Of a stretch of 64,000 nt of DNA, positions 11,189 to 22,227 are shown piece by piece; the stretch's first letter is position 1, and every line of letters starts with the position of its first letter. A program made the translations under genes and the position numbers. Below the pieces are notes generated by a model. The model was not told the DNA's origin. It saw only the letters and a program-made list of their open reading frames with translations, and did not search any database. This DNA comes from Polyporus tsugae (taxonomy: Eukaryota; Basidiomycota; Agaricomycetes; Polyporales; Polyporaceae): NCBI GenBank assembly GCA_024305745.1, contig JAHRBS010000002.1:682001-746000 (forward strand). The letters run 5' to 3'.

Positions 11189-12095
11189 ATGTCCTCGGTA
11201 CAGCGTATCCAGTTCTATACCGCACCGGTACGTTACGCTCAAGTCTATGACCGAGATATTGACCTGACAAGAACGCTGTTCTTACAGTACTCTCCCTACT
11301 CGCATAGGGTCCGCCTTGCTCTCGATGAAGCAGGGGCCCAACACGTAGCACACAATTTCCCCAATACCCGCACAAAGCCAGAGTGGTACTACCAAATCAA
11401 TCCCCGCGGACGAGTAAGCATAGCGCTACACCAGTATCCATGAGTGTATCCACGGTCCTTACACTCATTTCCGCGACCTTCAGATTCCGTCTATCGCATA
11501 CGGCGGACCCAACGTCCCCGCGGAAGAGCCTTCCCCGGAATCTGCGAAGCTCACCGAGTCCCTCGCGCTCATCGAGTTCGTCGCGGAGATCTTCCCCGAC
11601 TCCGGGCTCCTCCCCAAGGACCCCGTCCTCCGCGCGAAGGCGCGCGGCTTCATCCAGATCTACGACAGCTTCATCCAGCCGCCGTTCAAGGCGGCGTTCT
11701 TCCTCGGGGAGGGCACGGAACCCCTCTTGCAGGCGATCGAGAAGCTGCAGACCGCGCTGCCCCCGACCGGATTCGCGATCGGCCAGTACTCGATCGCGGA
11801 CTGCGCGGTCGCGCCGTTCTTCGTGCGCATGATGCTGTTCTTGCGCCGCGGCATTGGCGCGTTCTCGAAGGAGGACGGGGACAGGCTGCGGGATGCGTTC
11901 GCCAGCGAGAAGTTTGCGCGGTTCAGACAGTACGTTGAGGATCTTGAGAATAGGCCGAGCTTCCAGAAGAGCTGGGATGAGGTGAGCTTGCGCGACGTTC
12001 GTTGTCCAAGTACAGGTATTGACGTTGGCTGTTGCACGATGCAGGCTGAACAGGTCGCGCTCTGGACGAGCCACCCTGGCTTCCGCAAGGAGTGA
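11189..12095 (+). CDS. Omega-like glutathione S-transferase, Ser-type active site
   Basis: Four exons (11189-11227, 11288-11413, 11484-11981, 12045-12095) encode 237 aa, normal for cytosolic GSTs. The thioredoxin-fold N-terminal domain begins with a beta strand (IQFYTAP) followed by SPYSHRVRLALDEAG. It continues with the cis-Pro region (GRIPSIAYGG) and the glutathione-contacting ESLALIEF. The all-helical C-terminal domain carries YSIADCAVAPF, the GST N-capping box. Fungal omega-type GSTs of this layout normally read C-P-F/Y at the active site; here the aligned residue is Ser. Family knowledge suggests the Ser form favours conjugation or ligand binding over thiol transfer, though that is inference. 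The gene sits alone between GMP synthase and a flavoenzyme and has its own TATA box. Substrate is unknown. Confidence 0.85.
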
Positions 12096-13306
12096 AGAGG
12101 GCGGATATGCCGAGGTCCACAACATTGTGTGATTATGGGGGATAATTCTCGATGAAGTATCGCGCGCGGCATTAGAGAGCATACCCCAGGCGAAAGACAT
12201 TAATGCACAATGTATCTGGCCGTGTACGGGGAGTTGGGGCCCGAATCGGACGGCTACATGGTGTTCATCAACCATGCATGCTCGTCTTGGCCGTCTCCCG
12301 TTTCAGTGTCTTCCCCCAGCCTTCCCAGGACCTGGCCCCCAGCTGTGTATGGGCCTCGAACTGATCATCGAAAGCTCCATTGAATTTCAAGATAGCTCGG
12401 CTGCGTAGCTTCCGTCAGCGTCGAATCCTCTTGCCGAATACTTACTCGTCTCGCCGTCGCCCTCAGCGGGGCCCTGCATGCAAGGTTCTGAGTTCAAGTT
12501 GCTCGGTGGCAGGTGCGTGTATCGATGCCCGCAGTCTAGACCTATCTCATGTCTATTATGGGGCAGGCACCTTTGTCGGTGATTGTCTGTCCCGCGCTCC
12601 GGTGGCATGAGGCACTGGAAGAGTTGGGGTGGTGCCAAATTCCAATTGTCTGCAACCCCTGGAATCCGAGTCTATGAGTATATAAATTCAAACGTCCTGG
12701 GGTAGTTGACGCCCATGTGTCAATGTCTGTGGGTGCTTCTATTCCTCGCTTTCCGGATTTGATCTCATGCGGTTTAAAGTAGAGCATCCTTCGCGCGTTG
12801 AACGGAAAGCCCATGAGCATGGTATTTTTGTAAGACCCAGGGGAGTATTGACGACAGCTTGTACCCTGACAATATCATATCGTGTACCTGCTCCCCGCCC
12901 TGACCTTGGAAGTCAGATGCGTCGATAACCCTGCTTCTTCGATGTGCTCTCGATAATATTGCCTTGCAGGGGCACACTACTTACGTCCTAGTCTTGCGCA
13001 GCTGACTGCCCGGTGTTGGCAGACCCGGTACTCGAGGCCTCAATTCAGCGGTTTGGCGGTGCCAGTCAACTTGGAACATGTCAAGCTATCCGAACAAGGG
13101 GCACGTTCAACTCGCAGGTACGTAAAGAACCAAACCGTGTCGCATTCCACCGGGTGCCAATACTTCCATGCCTGTCGTCCAGGTGTCCTGACGTGAATCC
13201 TCCGCTGCAGTATAAAACCCCTCAAGAAACTGAAACGAGTCTGCAGAGCTCTCTCCAGTGCTCATCCTCAGCGATCGCCTTCGAACTCTACACGACGACG
13301 ACCAAC
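12096..13306. other. Intergenic; promoter of the flavoenzyme gene
   Basis: No gene is supported. A TATAAAA motif at 13211-13217 sits about 95 nt before the ATG at 13307 and fits the GMC-type gene. A second TATA-like motif (12679-12686) precedes only a 15-codon hydrophobic frame that I do not accept as a gene. Confidence 0.5.
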
Positions 13307-15566
13307 ATGTCCGAAACTCACACTGACACGCAAACGAACATCCGTCCCGGCCAGAACAAGACGGACTATCTCAAGTATGCCGACCACCCGGTGTACCCTT
13401 CCTTCCACTTCCGCACAGGCAAGGCCCCCATCCTCCCGTTCTCGTCTGTCACGAAGCAGCCCGCCAACGAGTTCGGGTTCCCGCTCCCCGGAGCCCAGTC
13501 GCCGACGGCCGTGCAGGCGACCGCCGCGCACTACTTCGCGGATGAGCCGACGTGGAACGCCATCGTGGACCACGGCGAGTTCGACGACGTCGTGTGTGGG
13601 AGCGGGTTCTGCGCTCTCGCCTACGTGAGCGAGGCGCTTGCCCGGGACCCCATGAGGAAGATCTTGGTCCTCGAGCGGGGCGGTAAGTGTCTTTCGTCTC
13701 GGGTAGTAGACAGCTCGCTGACTGAGGACGATGGGTACTTAGGTTTCTGGCTCCCTGAGCACTTCCAGGTGGGTTTGAGAGCACTCATGCTTTACCGCGG
13801 CTGGTGGAGCTCATCCTTGTTGCCCGCAGAACCTTCCGCTCCCTTATAAGATGGTCCTGGGTGGGCCCTCGGAGACTTTCCCGTGGCAACTCTCCTCCAA
13901 GACATTCCGCTCTGAAGTGAAGTTAGTACTTTTTGTAAATCAACGTTCGAATGCGCTGTGACGCCTTGTCTTTCCTAGGTTCATGCACGGTTCTTGCCCG
14001 TTCTTCGGTGGCCGCTCGACTTTCTGGTACGCATCCCTTTTATGCTCCGTACTCTCGCGCTGACAGTGGCGGCAACTTCCCTAGGTCCGCTTGGTGCCCG
14101 GTGCCCACGCCTGACCTCATGCGCGGCTTCCCTAAGTCGATGCTCGAGACCGCAGCCAAGCCTGGCTTCTGGGAGAAGGCCAAGGACCTCCTGCATGTCA
14201 CGCCGGCGAATAAAATCAACGACAAGGTCTTCGGCGACCTCCAGAACGACATCGACGCCAAGCTCCACGCTGGCGTCCCGAACATCCCGAGCGCGACGTA
14301 CGCTGAGTCCGGCCCGCTCGCCGTCGGACGGACGACGCCGACTTCGACGCTCTCCTTCATCAAGTTCTCGACGCCTGGCCCCCTCCTCGCGCTGCAGGAG
14401 AAGCAGCGCCAGCTCGCGAAACAGGGTAAGGGCAGCCCGCTCATGATCGCGACGGACGTCGTCGCGCAGAGCTTCCTCGTCGATTCCGATGACGACCACG
14501 TGGTGAACGTGCTCAAGACGTCGCGCGGCGACCTGTGCTTCCCGGACGGGAAGACGAACGTGATTCTCGCGACGGGCGTCGTCCCCTCGACGAACATCCT
14601 CCTAAACTCGCTCGAGTCGATGCAGACGCGCGCGGGGACGCGGCTCACGGGCCACTTCCTCACGCACATCGGGGCGCGGTTCCCGATCGACGCTACGCGA
14701 TTCCCGAACTTCAAGCGGTGCCCGAACGGAGACAAGTGCGACGGGAAGTGCGGGCAGACTCTGCAGATCGCGGCGAGCTACCTCGCCGGGGAGGACAAAA
14801 CGAAGATGCAGTACCACTCGCAGATCACCGCCATCTACTCGCCGCACCCCATCTGGGACGCCGTCGACGCGGGACGTGAGTGCCCGGACTATGCGGCTGC
14901 CGCGACGTTGGAGCAGCTGGAGGGCTCCGAGGGCCACATCGTGCTGAGTGCGTTTCGTTTTCGCTCTACTTGCCCGCCTTGCGCACGTGCTAACTGGATG
15001 CGTATGTGATCCGCAGTCTGCGCGACTCTCGGCGAGCTCAATGAGCACAACAATGACTCGTGGATCAAGCCGAACCGCCAGGACCCCGACCCGACGACGA
15101 ACGTCAAGCTGCAGGTAGTCCTCGACTCGACGGATGAGCAGCTCTGGTCGGTCATGGACAAGGCGACGTACGACGCGATCGTCGTCATGGCGGGCTCGAC
15201 GAGCGAGAAGCTCGAGTACTGGCACGACAATGCAGACAGCAAGGGCTGGCATAAGGAGAAGCCGACCAAGGCCGAGATCCACGTGCCGGGCGTCGTGCAC
15301 GAGTGCTCTACGCTGTACATGGGGCCCAAGTCAGACCCGCACGCGGCGGTCGACGACAACTACACACCGTACGGGTGCAAGAACGTGTACGTGACTGGCG
15401 GTGCGATCTTCCCCTCCGCAGGTGCGTGGTATCGGTTTCCTCTCCGGGATTCTAGCGGGGTTTTGACTGACGTTGAATGCGTTCGATAGGTTCTTGGAAC
15501 CCGACTTTGACGATGGTGGGATACGCCCAGGACCTCGCGCGCAAGCTTGTGAAGGAAAGGAAGTAA
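13307..15566 (+). CDS. GMC-superfamily FAD oxidoreductase, pyranose-oxidase-like (628 aa)
   Basis: Seven exons (13307-13682, 13743-13768, 13830-13921, 13979-14026, 14085-14947, 15017-15421, 15490-15566) have consistent phases. The FAD dinucleotide motif appears near residue 95 as DDVVCGSGFCALAYVSE with the acidic ribose binder in VLERGG. The flavin-proximal loop reads GGRSTFWSAWCPVPT. The C-terminus has an H-x-x-x-T-x-x-MG segment (HECSTLYMG) and ends with GGAIFPSAGSWNPTLT, giving a His/Asn catalytic pair as in pyranose 2-oxidase. The length (628) also matches that enzyme. In pyranose oxidases the loop reads S-T-H-W, with His bound covalently to FAD; here Phe replaces it, so flavin should be non-covalent. 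No signal peptide is seen, so it is probably cytosolic or exported unconventionally. The substrate could be a sugar, an alcohol or something else. Superfamily is firm; substrate is unknown. Confidence 0.82.
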
Positions 15567-16411
15567 TTCGCTTCAAGTTGCACTATCACGTTGTATTCAA
15601 TTGTAGTTCTAAGTCGCCCTGTGAAATTGAACTTGAGGTTTGTCTCGCAAAGTTTGACTAGTGAGATGGCGAACTTCCTAGACGCCCAGAGCACCGGCCC
15701 GGAGGATCGCGGTTATGTACTCGTCCACGAGCCTTGGGTCGCCTTGTTTCCCAACTGAATATCACTCTACTAATGCTTCTGAGGCCGCGACGTATGTGAA
15801 CTAGTTGTCTATCATGTATAGGCGATCTCCGCCGGGTACACCACCTCAGGCTCAAGAAACTACCTTCGTATGCCTCACTTCAGAACGACGTGTAGTTCGA
15901 GCTCTTGATTATCACCCTTATCGCTCGAGGAATATTCTTGAGGTATGCCCTATCCATGACATCTTGCGCGCGATGTCTTACCGTCTATCCACAACCGGTA
16001 TTGCTGGCAGGACGCGTACGACGTGTAACCGTTCGACCGTTCGACGATGGACCAGCCCTCGAGCATGCTGTGTTCCATTCGACAGGTAAGTGTTATATCT
16101 GAGCGTTCAGGATACACAAGAACTTACCTTGCCCGTGCCACTGTACGATCCCCGTCTTCCCATTCGAACGAGTCCATACAACGGATCCTAATACACTCTC
16201 GAGTCCTCATCCGACCCTCTCTTGATTGGATCCTGCACTACTTGAGGATACCCCTTGAGCAGTTCCTTGAATGAGTGAGCATTGCCATACACGCCTCCCC
16301 GTCCATCAATCCTAATCCCTTGCAGAATCCTCGAAATCCCGTTTCGACTCTCAGAACCTTAGCAGCCTACAGCACCGTTCGTCCTGGTTCTCAGTTATGA
16401 AGATACCTGGC
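15567..16411. other. Intergenic at the edge of the accessory region
   Basis: No gene or clear repeat is supported. Frames such as 15805-16089 (plus) have no protein-like pattern. The interval marks the change from compact gene-rich sequence to the duplicated accessory region. Confidence 0.45.
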
Positions 16412-16925
16412 CTACAAACTGCTCCTCGTTTCCGAGTAAGTCCAGTAATTATTCTCCGCCTCCCTGTACACCGCCGTCCAGTCCTTGCAACTATGCGTCA
16501 CATCCGAGACCACCACTGGCATATGCCGCCTAGTCGCCGCCTTGACATGCTCCAAACGCACATCCGCTCTGCACATGACTGTCTGCCTGAGGTAGTTCAT
16601 GCAATGTTCTGCCAGCGCCGGGTGCTTGTACGTTGCGTTTGGCGACATGTTGAAGTGGAGTTCGACGAGGATGTTCCTAAGGATATTGAGGCAGCGGAGC
16701 GGGTGGAACATCGAGAAGATGAAATTGTCCCCTAAATACAGAACAGGGCCTCCGCGCCCTCCGGCGAGAATCACTGTATGTTCCGGGAGCTTCAACCGGA
16801 GGGTTGGTTCTAGGAAACAGTGCAGCTCTTGAACACGCTGATATGACGAGGAGCACGGCGGTGAGGCTAAGACACAGCATGGTTGGATAGTTGACTGGAG
16901 GGTATGTTCCAGGTGAAGGAGACAT
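16412..16925 (-). pseudogene. UstYa/DUF3328-like gene, left copy, internally deleted
   Basis: The N-terminal part (from Met at 16925) encodes a short tail and a membrane segment (LSLTAVLLVISACS). The C-terminal part, in another frame, has the family's conserved block: FSMFHPLRCLNIL, then AEHCMNYLRQTVMCRADVR, ending at 16412. Compared with the mirror copy at 29730-30368, about 200 nt of the middle are gone and the intron donor GTGAGT has become GTGATT, so the two parts no longer join in frame. The first histidine motif is also degraded (HPLRC). In ascomycetes UstYa proteins catalyse oxidative cyclisation of ribosomal peptides; many basidiomycete relatives are uncharacterised. It lies back-to-back with the GNAT gene at 17245, with a 319-nt gap. 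I regard it as a pseudogene. Confidence 0.65.
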
Positions 16926-17244
16926 ATGACTCGTGTACCGAGACTCGCTATCACTCCATCGATGGTGTGTCCATTACTTACCGCTGGTAACGATACCGAA
17001 TACCGTCTGTTGTTGAGCCACACATCGCCTGGTCTCGCCCTGCCGGCACCCGCTTCTTCAAGTTCGCGCCCAAGTGTAGCGTTGCATCTTGGCGCACTTC
17101 CTCGGCGGTGCATGGTCCAGGTGACCTCGCGGCTGTACGTACCATCGATCTCCCTTATGTGACAGACATATAGGCTACTGTTCCGCCGCTAGGTCTGAAC
17201 CGTCTGATCAACGAGCTTACTCGCTAGCCTCAGTGTCGGCGAAC

Positions 17245-18311
17245 ATGGCAGTTACAGTGCGGCAAGTCATCACACCGTCCGGTGCGTGCGTCCGTTGCAA
17301 CTCTTGACCTGCACAAGTTCCGACTTATTGGGTTCCCATAGATGATGAACTGGATCGATATGCCAAAATTCTTGCAGAGTCGTTCGACTACGGTGTGTGT
17401 CCTCCCGTAATCAGTACGTGTGAACTGACGTTGCGTGTCCCGACAAACAGGCTTCTTCGCCGGCGCACTCAACAAGGACAAGGCTCTTCAGGAACCCATG
17501 CTGCGTGCTCTTATGTCTGCAGCACTGGTGGAGGGCGGAGGCGAAGTGCATGTAGCCGAGCTTCCCGATGTGGGTGTCGTAGGCATCGCTGTTTGGTGCG
17601 TCCGAGTTATGGCTAGAACTTTGCCATGCTTGTCAACTCCGTACTACTAGGTTCGGCCCCGGGCACGTATACCTGGATTCGTATGTCCTTCGATTGTGCA
17701 GCGTGCTGCCGTGGAGATCCTGAACTTTTGCCAGTGACGCCCAGCTGAACGCGGGACACAACCAAGTGGTGGAGAAGCTATTCACAGAACTCCAGAAGTG
17801 GTGGACGCAGGTTCGTGTCCATTTGAGGCATAGATGATATGGTACCAATCACGCTTACAATGTGCGTGTTGGCAGTTTCAAGATGAATATGCCATGTTGA
17901 CCGACCGTGTGCTCGGTCCAGGTGTAAAGCTTGCGGGATACCATTTGCAGCTTCTTGGGGTTTCTCCTCCCCACCAACGGAAAGGTGTGGCATCAGCGCT
18001 CATGAAATACGCGGAGACTAAGGTGCGATTAACACGCATGCTTTCTGTCCTCCATTTCACTGACACGTCTACAGGCCTACACCGCCGCCGTTCCGTGTAC
18101 GGTAGAGACTACGCGCGATGCGAACGTGAGTTCGATGTTCCCGACAGTTCGTTTAAACAAGACGTGCTGATGAGCTGGACTACAGGTGGCCATTTACAGA
18201 GCTATGGGCTACCTTGTAGCGGGCACAGGCCCGTTGACAGCGCCGCCCCCGTCAAGTACCGAGACATTTATGGTCACGGTGTTCATCAAGCATACAGAGT
18301 CTGGGGTGTAA
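17245..18311 (+). CDS. GNAT-family N-acetyltransferase, left copy (intact)
   Basis: This is a multi-exon gene (about eight exons with short introns) starting MAVTVRQVITPS at 17245 and ending TAA at 18309-18311, about 220 aa. The middle carries a conserved FGPGH segment. The acetyl-CoA-binding motif A reads YHLQLLGVSPPHQRKGVASALM, with the Q-R-K-G-V-A pyrophosphate loop. The C-terminal beta strand reads MGYLVAGTGPL followed by FMVTVFIKHTE. Fungal proteins of this layout are common orphans; the acetyl acceptor is unknown. Every splice junction I traced keeps the frame, unlike the mirror copy at 28295-29347, which has a stop codon just after FGPGH. It is divergently oriented from the UstYa-like pseudogene and followed by a PIP fragment. 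Confidence 0.78.
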
Positions 18312-18540
18312 GAGCTGTAGGCTCACTCGACCGGTTGTATTATTTCTGGTTGTTGATGCGGCCGTACGCTGTACCGGTCTAGCTCAACGCGCCCGTCATG
18401 ACTTTGGATGAACCATTTAGTACTGCGTTCAGCCACCGGAAAAAAATCGGATGATATGCAAGCAATACGGGTTGCACTTGTTACTCGTATCCCAATGTGG
18501 GCCACAGTACATGAATATTACACTTTACAAGTTCGACCAG

Positions 18541-18640
18541 GAAACTGCATGCAAGTTGCATATAATTCTCCCCTCTTCGTGCTGCGGCATGTGACTGATT
18601 CGGCGAAAGTGAACCATTTCACCTTCCAAAGCGATGGAGT
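18541..18640 (-). pseudogene. 3'-terminal fragment of a prolyl iminopeptidase gene
   Basis: On the minus strand, about 100 nt match the 3' end of the PIP-like gene at 26997-28037. Both read KVKWFTFAES and then a segment that is SHMPQHEE in the long copy and is frame-shifted here. No upstream part of the gene is found to the right of the fragment. Its position after the GNAT gene mirrors the order PIP-GNAT-UstYa in the right-hand block, so it marks one end of a duplicated segment. Confidence 0.7.
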
Positions 18641-18660
18641 GGAAGGTGTTTGCGGAAGGG

Positions 18661-20735
18661 CTTGAACCGGGCTCAAACCAAGGGTGCTCGAAACCCCGGG
18701 CCGTGGTCTGTAATTGGATGATGGTGGACCGGCCGCCTCCGGGGCTTGCCACACTCAGGCCGGGGAAATTTGACCTCCCCTTCTCAATGTTGCAACCGCT
18801 ACCGCGACTTGAAGTAAGTACGGTTCACCATTTCAACTTCTCAAGGGAGGTAACACACACTGATGGGATCGCAGGATGCTCTCCGTGGCGCAATAACAGC
18901 GGGAAGCCCATAGAATGACATGTGGTCGTTTCCTATCGCACCTTGCCAATCCTTTGCCTCCATTGATCTATCATCTGGGAGGGACATGTACCAGCAGATT
19001 GTGGTTCCCAATGGGCGCACCTGTATACGACCCTCAGTTTTTCAATAGACAGCCTTCAACCCTACCCACCTCACCCTGAATGCGTCGAACTCCACCCTCT
19101 TCCTTGCTGTCGAGCACCTCCCATCAACATCAGCAATCCGTCCGATCCACTTGGCACGTCTGATCTGACTTATCTGGACTTATCCAGGAGTCCCCAGTTG
19201 ATTCCAGTCGCTCTGGATTCTCCTGAATAATTAGGTTCATCTTCTGATTAAGTGCTCACTCCAGTGGCCTCAAGTGGCTCCAAGTCGGGTCTATTCGCTT
19301 AGTATGTACTGACAAGTAATTCAACTAGTAGCTAATCAGCCAGCGTGGTAACCAGCTCGCCGTCTCCAGGGACACCAATCCGACCTTGAAAATCTCTGCT
19401 GTGCATACCTTAACAACTCCCCGCCAAATTCCTGCACCATCGACGTTGGTCTGCAAGACGCAAGCATGGTATATTGCGCCATCAGCGGCCCGGGTACTTG
19501 TGAGGTCTGCGCCGTCCATGTGCACCTCGTTGTGGTTGCAGCCGGTGCTGACCCCGCCCTGCCACTGGAGCATGCTCCGTCGTGCTCCCTCCGTGGTTGG
19601 GTGACCTTAACCTTGATCTAGCAGCGAAAGGGAGACATCATTAGTCCATGTCTTCTGGACGCTGCTCCAACAGGAAGAACAGGATGACATACCTTGTCGT
19701 CCATCCAGGTTCAGGTTCAGCTGCCCAACGCCCAACAAACAGGTCCACGTTGCTTACGGCCTCAAACGTGACAAAACCATGGCCATTAGAGCGAATCAAT
19801 CTGCTGTAGATGATGACCGTGCAGTCAGTGAATGCTGTACTGCGGGGAGAGCGTGAACTTGACTGGCCACCCGAAACCACCGGTGTGACTCCAAAAGACT
19901 CAGGCTGCAGTAGACATTAAATTTGCCGACTGTGCCAGGAGTGGCGATAATACGTACCATTCACCTAAAAGCCGAGGCCCTATCCGGCAACCTCGCATCT
20001 CGCATTGTCGCTTTCAAATCCTCGCGTTAAGCTGTTTCGTCGAGTGCCGGACCACCATAAATCCTACTTACCGCTCACGCAAGCTCCCTTCAATTGCCAG
20101 AATGCCATCATGCAAGTGCCGCCAACCTCTACACAAGGTCTCGATAATGTAGGACTCACCGTGCAGTGCCGAAGCCGAAACCGACTGCCGTGGATGGCAT
20201 CGTGCCGGGCAGCCGACGCTTGGGACCGCCATCTTGAATGGTGGCTTACATGTGTGCAATGGTTCAGGGGTTGGCGTTGGGATGACCACGAGGGAATTCT
20301 TACCAGGAGAGGGGAGATCAAAGGGAGCATCAATGGTGTAGAGAGATGAAATGGAGGACAAGTCGAATATCTTCAACGGCGCCAACAAACTCGTTGTCAA
20401 GCGACCCGGGAACCGCTGTAGGTATTTAGGGCAGGGCGTAATGGCCTTCTGAGAAAATTGAAGGCATTTGTTGTGTGCCTCATGACATACATGACCCGGT
20501 ATCACGACGATGGCAGATACTTGATGGCATCGATGACACGTCAAAACATTGATGAGTTTCCAGTCATGACCAGAGGAATCCAGTGAATAAGTTCACACAA
20601 GTGCCTCCAAGTCCCATCAAGGTGTTCAGTAGAACTAAGTCCGGAAAAGTGCCGGACGGATTCCTGATGAAAGGCCATCATGGTTGTCGAGCATCGTCGA
20701 CTACGTCCGGGTGACCTCACACAGCACAACACCGC
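18661..20735. other. Gene-poor stretch with possible decayed coding remnants
   Basis: No intact gene is supported. On the minus strand around 19640-19820 a protein-like segment (GHGFVTFEAVSNVDLFVGRW) ends at a good donor, and another around 19380-19560 (GCNHNEVHMDGADL) follows an acceptor. The frames do not join cleanly and I do not recognise the family, so this may be one decayed gene. A minus frame at 20068-20544 has no recognisable pattern. Confidence 0.35.
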
Positions 20736-21130
20736 TGCTGAACTCGTCGAGACCAATCATCGCGCAGATGCGATCACAATGAGTCTGGACCCCTCCGCAA
20801 AGGCCAAGCAAAGTCGCTGTCCTGAGCCAGGCTGACAGGAGCGACAAAGCCCGACATTGTCATCTGGGGGTTCTTGATGGGTGTCCTTCACAAGGCAGTG
20901 TCAATGACGGTCTGGCTTTGTCTTGGAGTTACCTCTGGAGTCGATAGGACCATCGTGCACGACATTGCAGCCAGAGCGTGTACGCGGATGTGTGCTATCA
21001 ATGTCCGGAATGACTTGAATTTGGTCAGCATATGCCATTCTGGAGAGACAGTCATAAGTTTAAATTTCGGCGAAGGTGGAACTATGCTCACCACGCAGGT
21101 GGTGATTCAGGACAGGACGAAGGCTGATGA
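20736..21130 (+). pseudogene. PrpF-family gene remnant (last third only)
   Basis: Nucleotides from about 20736 match the 3' part of the intact PrpF-family gene at 46249-47484, for example MGLDPSAKA and MGVLHKAVPMTVGLCLGVAAG in the intact copy. The reading frame here is disrupted and lacks the first two thirds of the protein. The C-terminal RTGRRLMKG region is also altered. As at the intact locus, the next gene is a minus-strand prolyl iminopeptidase, so the pair was duplicated together. Confidence 0.75.
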
Positions 21131-21290
21131 AGGGTGTCATGCAGCAGTGACTGTACTATTTTTCAGTGGGTACTACACCAGCGCAGGCAATGCCTCATGT
21201 TGACATTCTTTGCAGACATTTGGAAATATATCATCTATACAAACTGGCTGAACAGGATTCCTTGTGCCCAACCCCGCGCGCTGCGTTCTC

Positions 21291-22227
21291 TCATTCGCTC
21301 AGGAATCCCACCACCGCCTCCATGTACTTCCCCCTCTCCTCCCAGAATGGCATATGGCTCGACTCCTCAAACTTGATCCACTTCGCACCCCAAATCTTCT
21401 TGATGTAAGCCTCCGTGACATAGTCTTGTGCCACATCGTATCGACCATTGATGACGAGGGTAGGCACATCAATCTCATGCACTCGATCTACAATCGACCA
21501 TCCCTTCATCACACTGCAGCGCGCAAAGCAGAGTCAGTGCGTACATATGCTGTAATCGTGCCATTTTGATGACTTACCCCGACTTCACTACAGTTTGATC
21601 CGCATTCTCTCCGTGCGAGTACGCAAATGTCTTGAGGAACTCCTCCGGGAACGGCTGGACACGACAACCATGCTGGGTGTAAAACACCATCATCGCGTCC
21701 CACCACCCCTGCCTATCGGCCACTTCTCCCTTCGTGATGGCATCTTTCACAGATTGCGGGAAGGACTCTAGCAGTTCCTTGAACAACTTGCCCCAGAGTG
21801 CGATGTCTGCCGGGGAGTCTGCAATGACGAGGCGCTTCAATCCCCTCGCACGCCTCCGCACAATTAGCTCCACTGCAAGCATCCCTCCCCATGAATGTCC
21901 AACAATGTGGTATTTGTCTTGAATGCTGAAGTGCTCCAAGACGTTCACCAGCTCCTTGATGAAGAACTCGACACTGAGGAGAGGAGCTTGTGCATCTGAG
22001 AGGTGAGTGGAACGTGCGTTCCCGACTTGGTCATAGAGGATGATGGAGAAAGAGTGGCTGGAAAGATCAGTGTGGGGAATGAGGTAATCGTGCGCGAGCC
22101 CGGGTCCGCTGTGAATGACGATGACTGGGGTGCGGGTATGGTTGTCGAGATCTCCGACAATCTTGTAGTAAGTCTGGAAAGTCTCGCCCTGATAGGTGAA
22201 AGGGACATGGCCTTCTGTTGTGGTCAT
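21291..22227 (-). CDS. Prolyl iminopeptidase-like alpha/beta hydrolase (copy A, intact)
   Basis: Two exons (22227-21578 and 21513-21291) encode 290 aa, normal for the family. The oxyanion segment reads HSGPGLAHDY (usually HGGPG). The nucleophile elbow is GHSWGGM, the acid is in GRYDVAQDYV, and the catalytic His is in SSHMPFWEE. Family members remove N-terminal Pro or other residues from small peptides or hydrolyse amino-acid amides, usually in the cytosol; no signal peptide is seen. The G-to-S change in the HGGPG motif is conservative but worth noting. The start MTTTEGHVPF is chosen over an upstream in-frame Met because it aligns with the other copies. It follows a PrpF remnant tail-to-tail. 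It is one of four PIP-like sequences in this window and the only one that looks fully functional. Confidence 0.85.

Noticed and set aside
11397..12275. 292-aa minus-strand frame
   Set aside because: It is antisense to the GST gene; Arg/Leu/Glu-rich shadow of a GC-rich coding strand.
12679..12760. TATATAAA followed by a 15-codon hydrophobic frame starting at 12715
   Set aside because: The ATG is only about 29 nt from the TATA box, within the expected transcription start zone, and the frame is too short to judge.
14602..15300. 232-aa minus-strand frame
   Set aside because: It is antisense to the GMC oxidoreductase, with the same shadow composition.
18720..18820. Weak similarity to the UstYa conserved block (plus strand, FDLPFSML region)
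   Set aside because: Only a handful of residues match and the HxxRC motif is absent; could be chance.
20068..20544. 158-aa minus-strand frame
   Set aside because: No start context, no splice logic and no recognisable pattern; overlaps frames on both strands.
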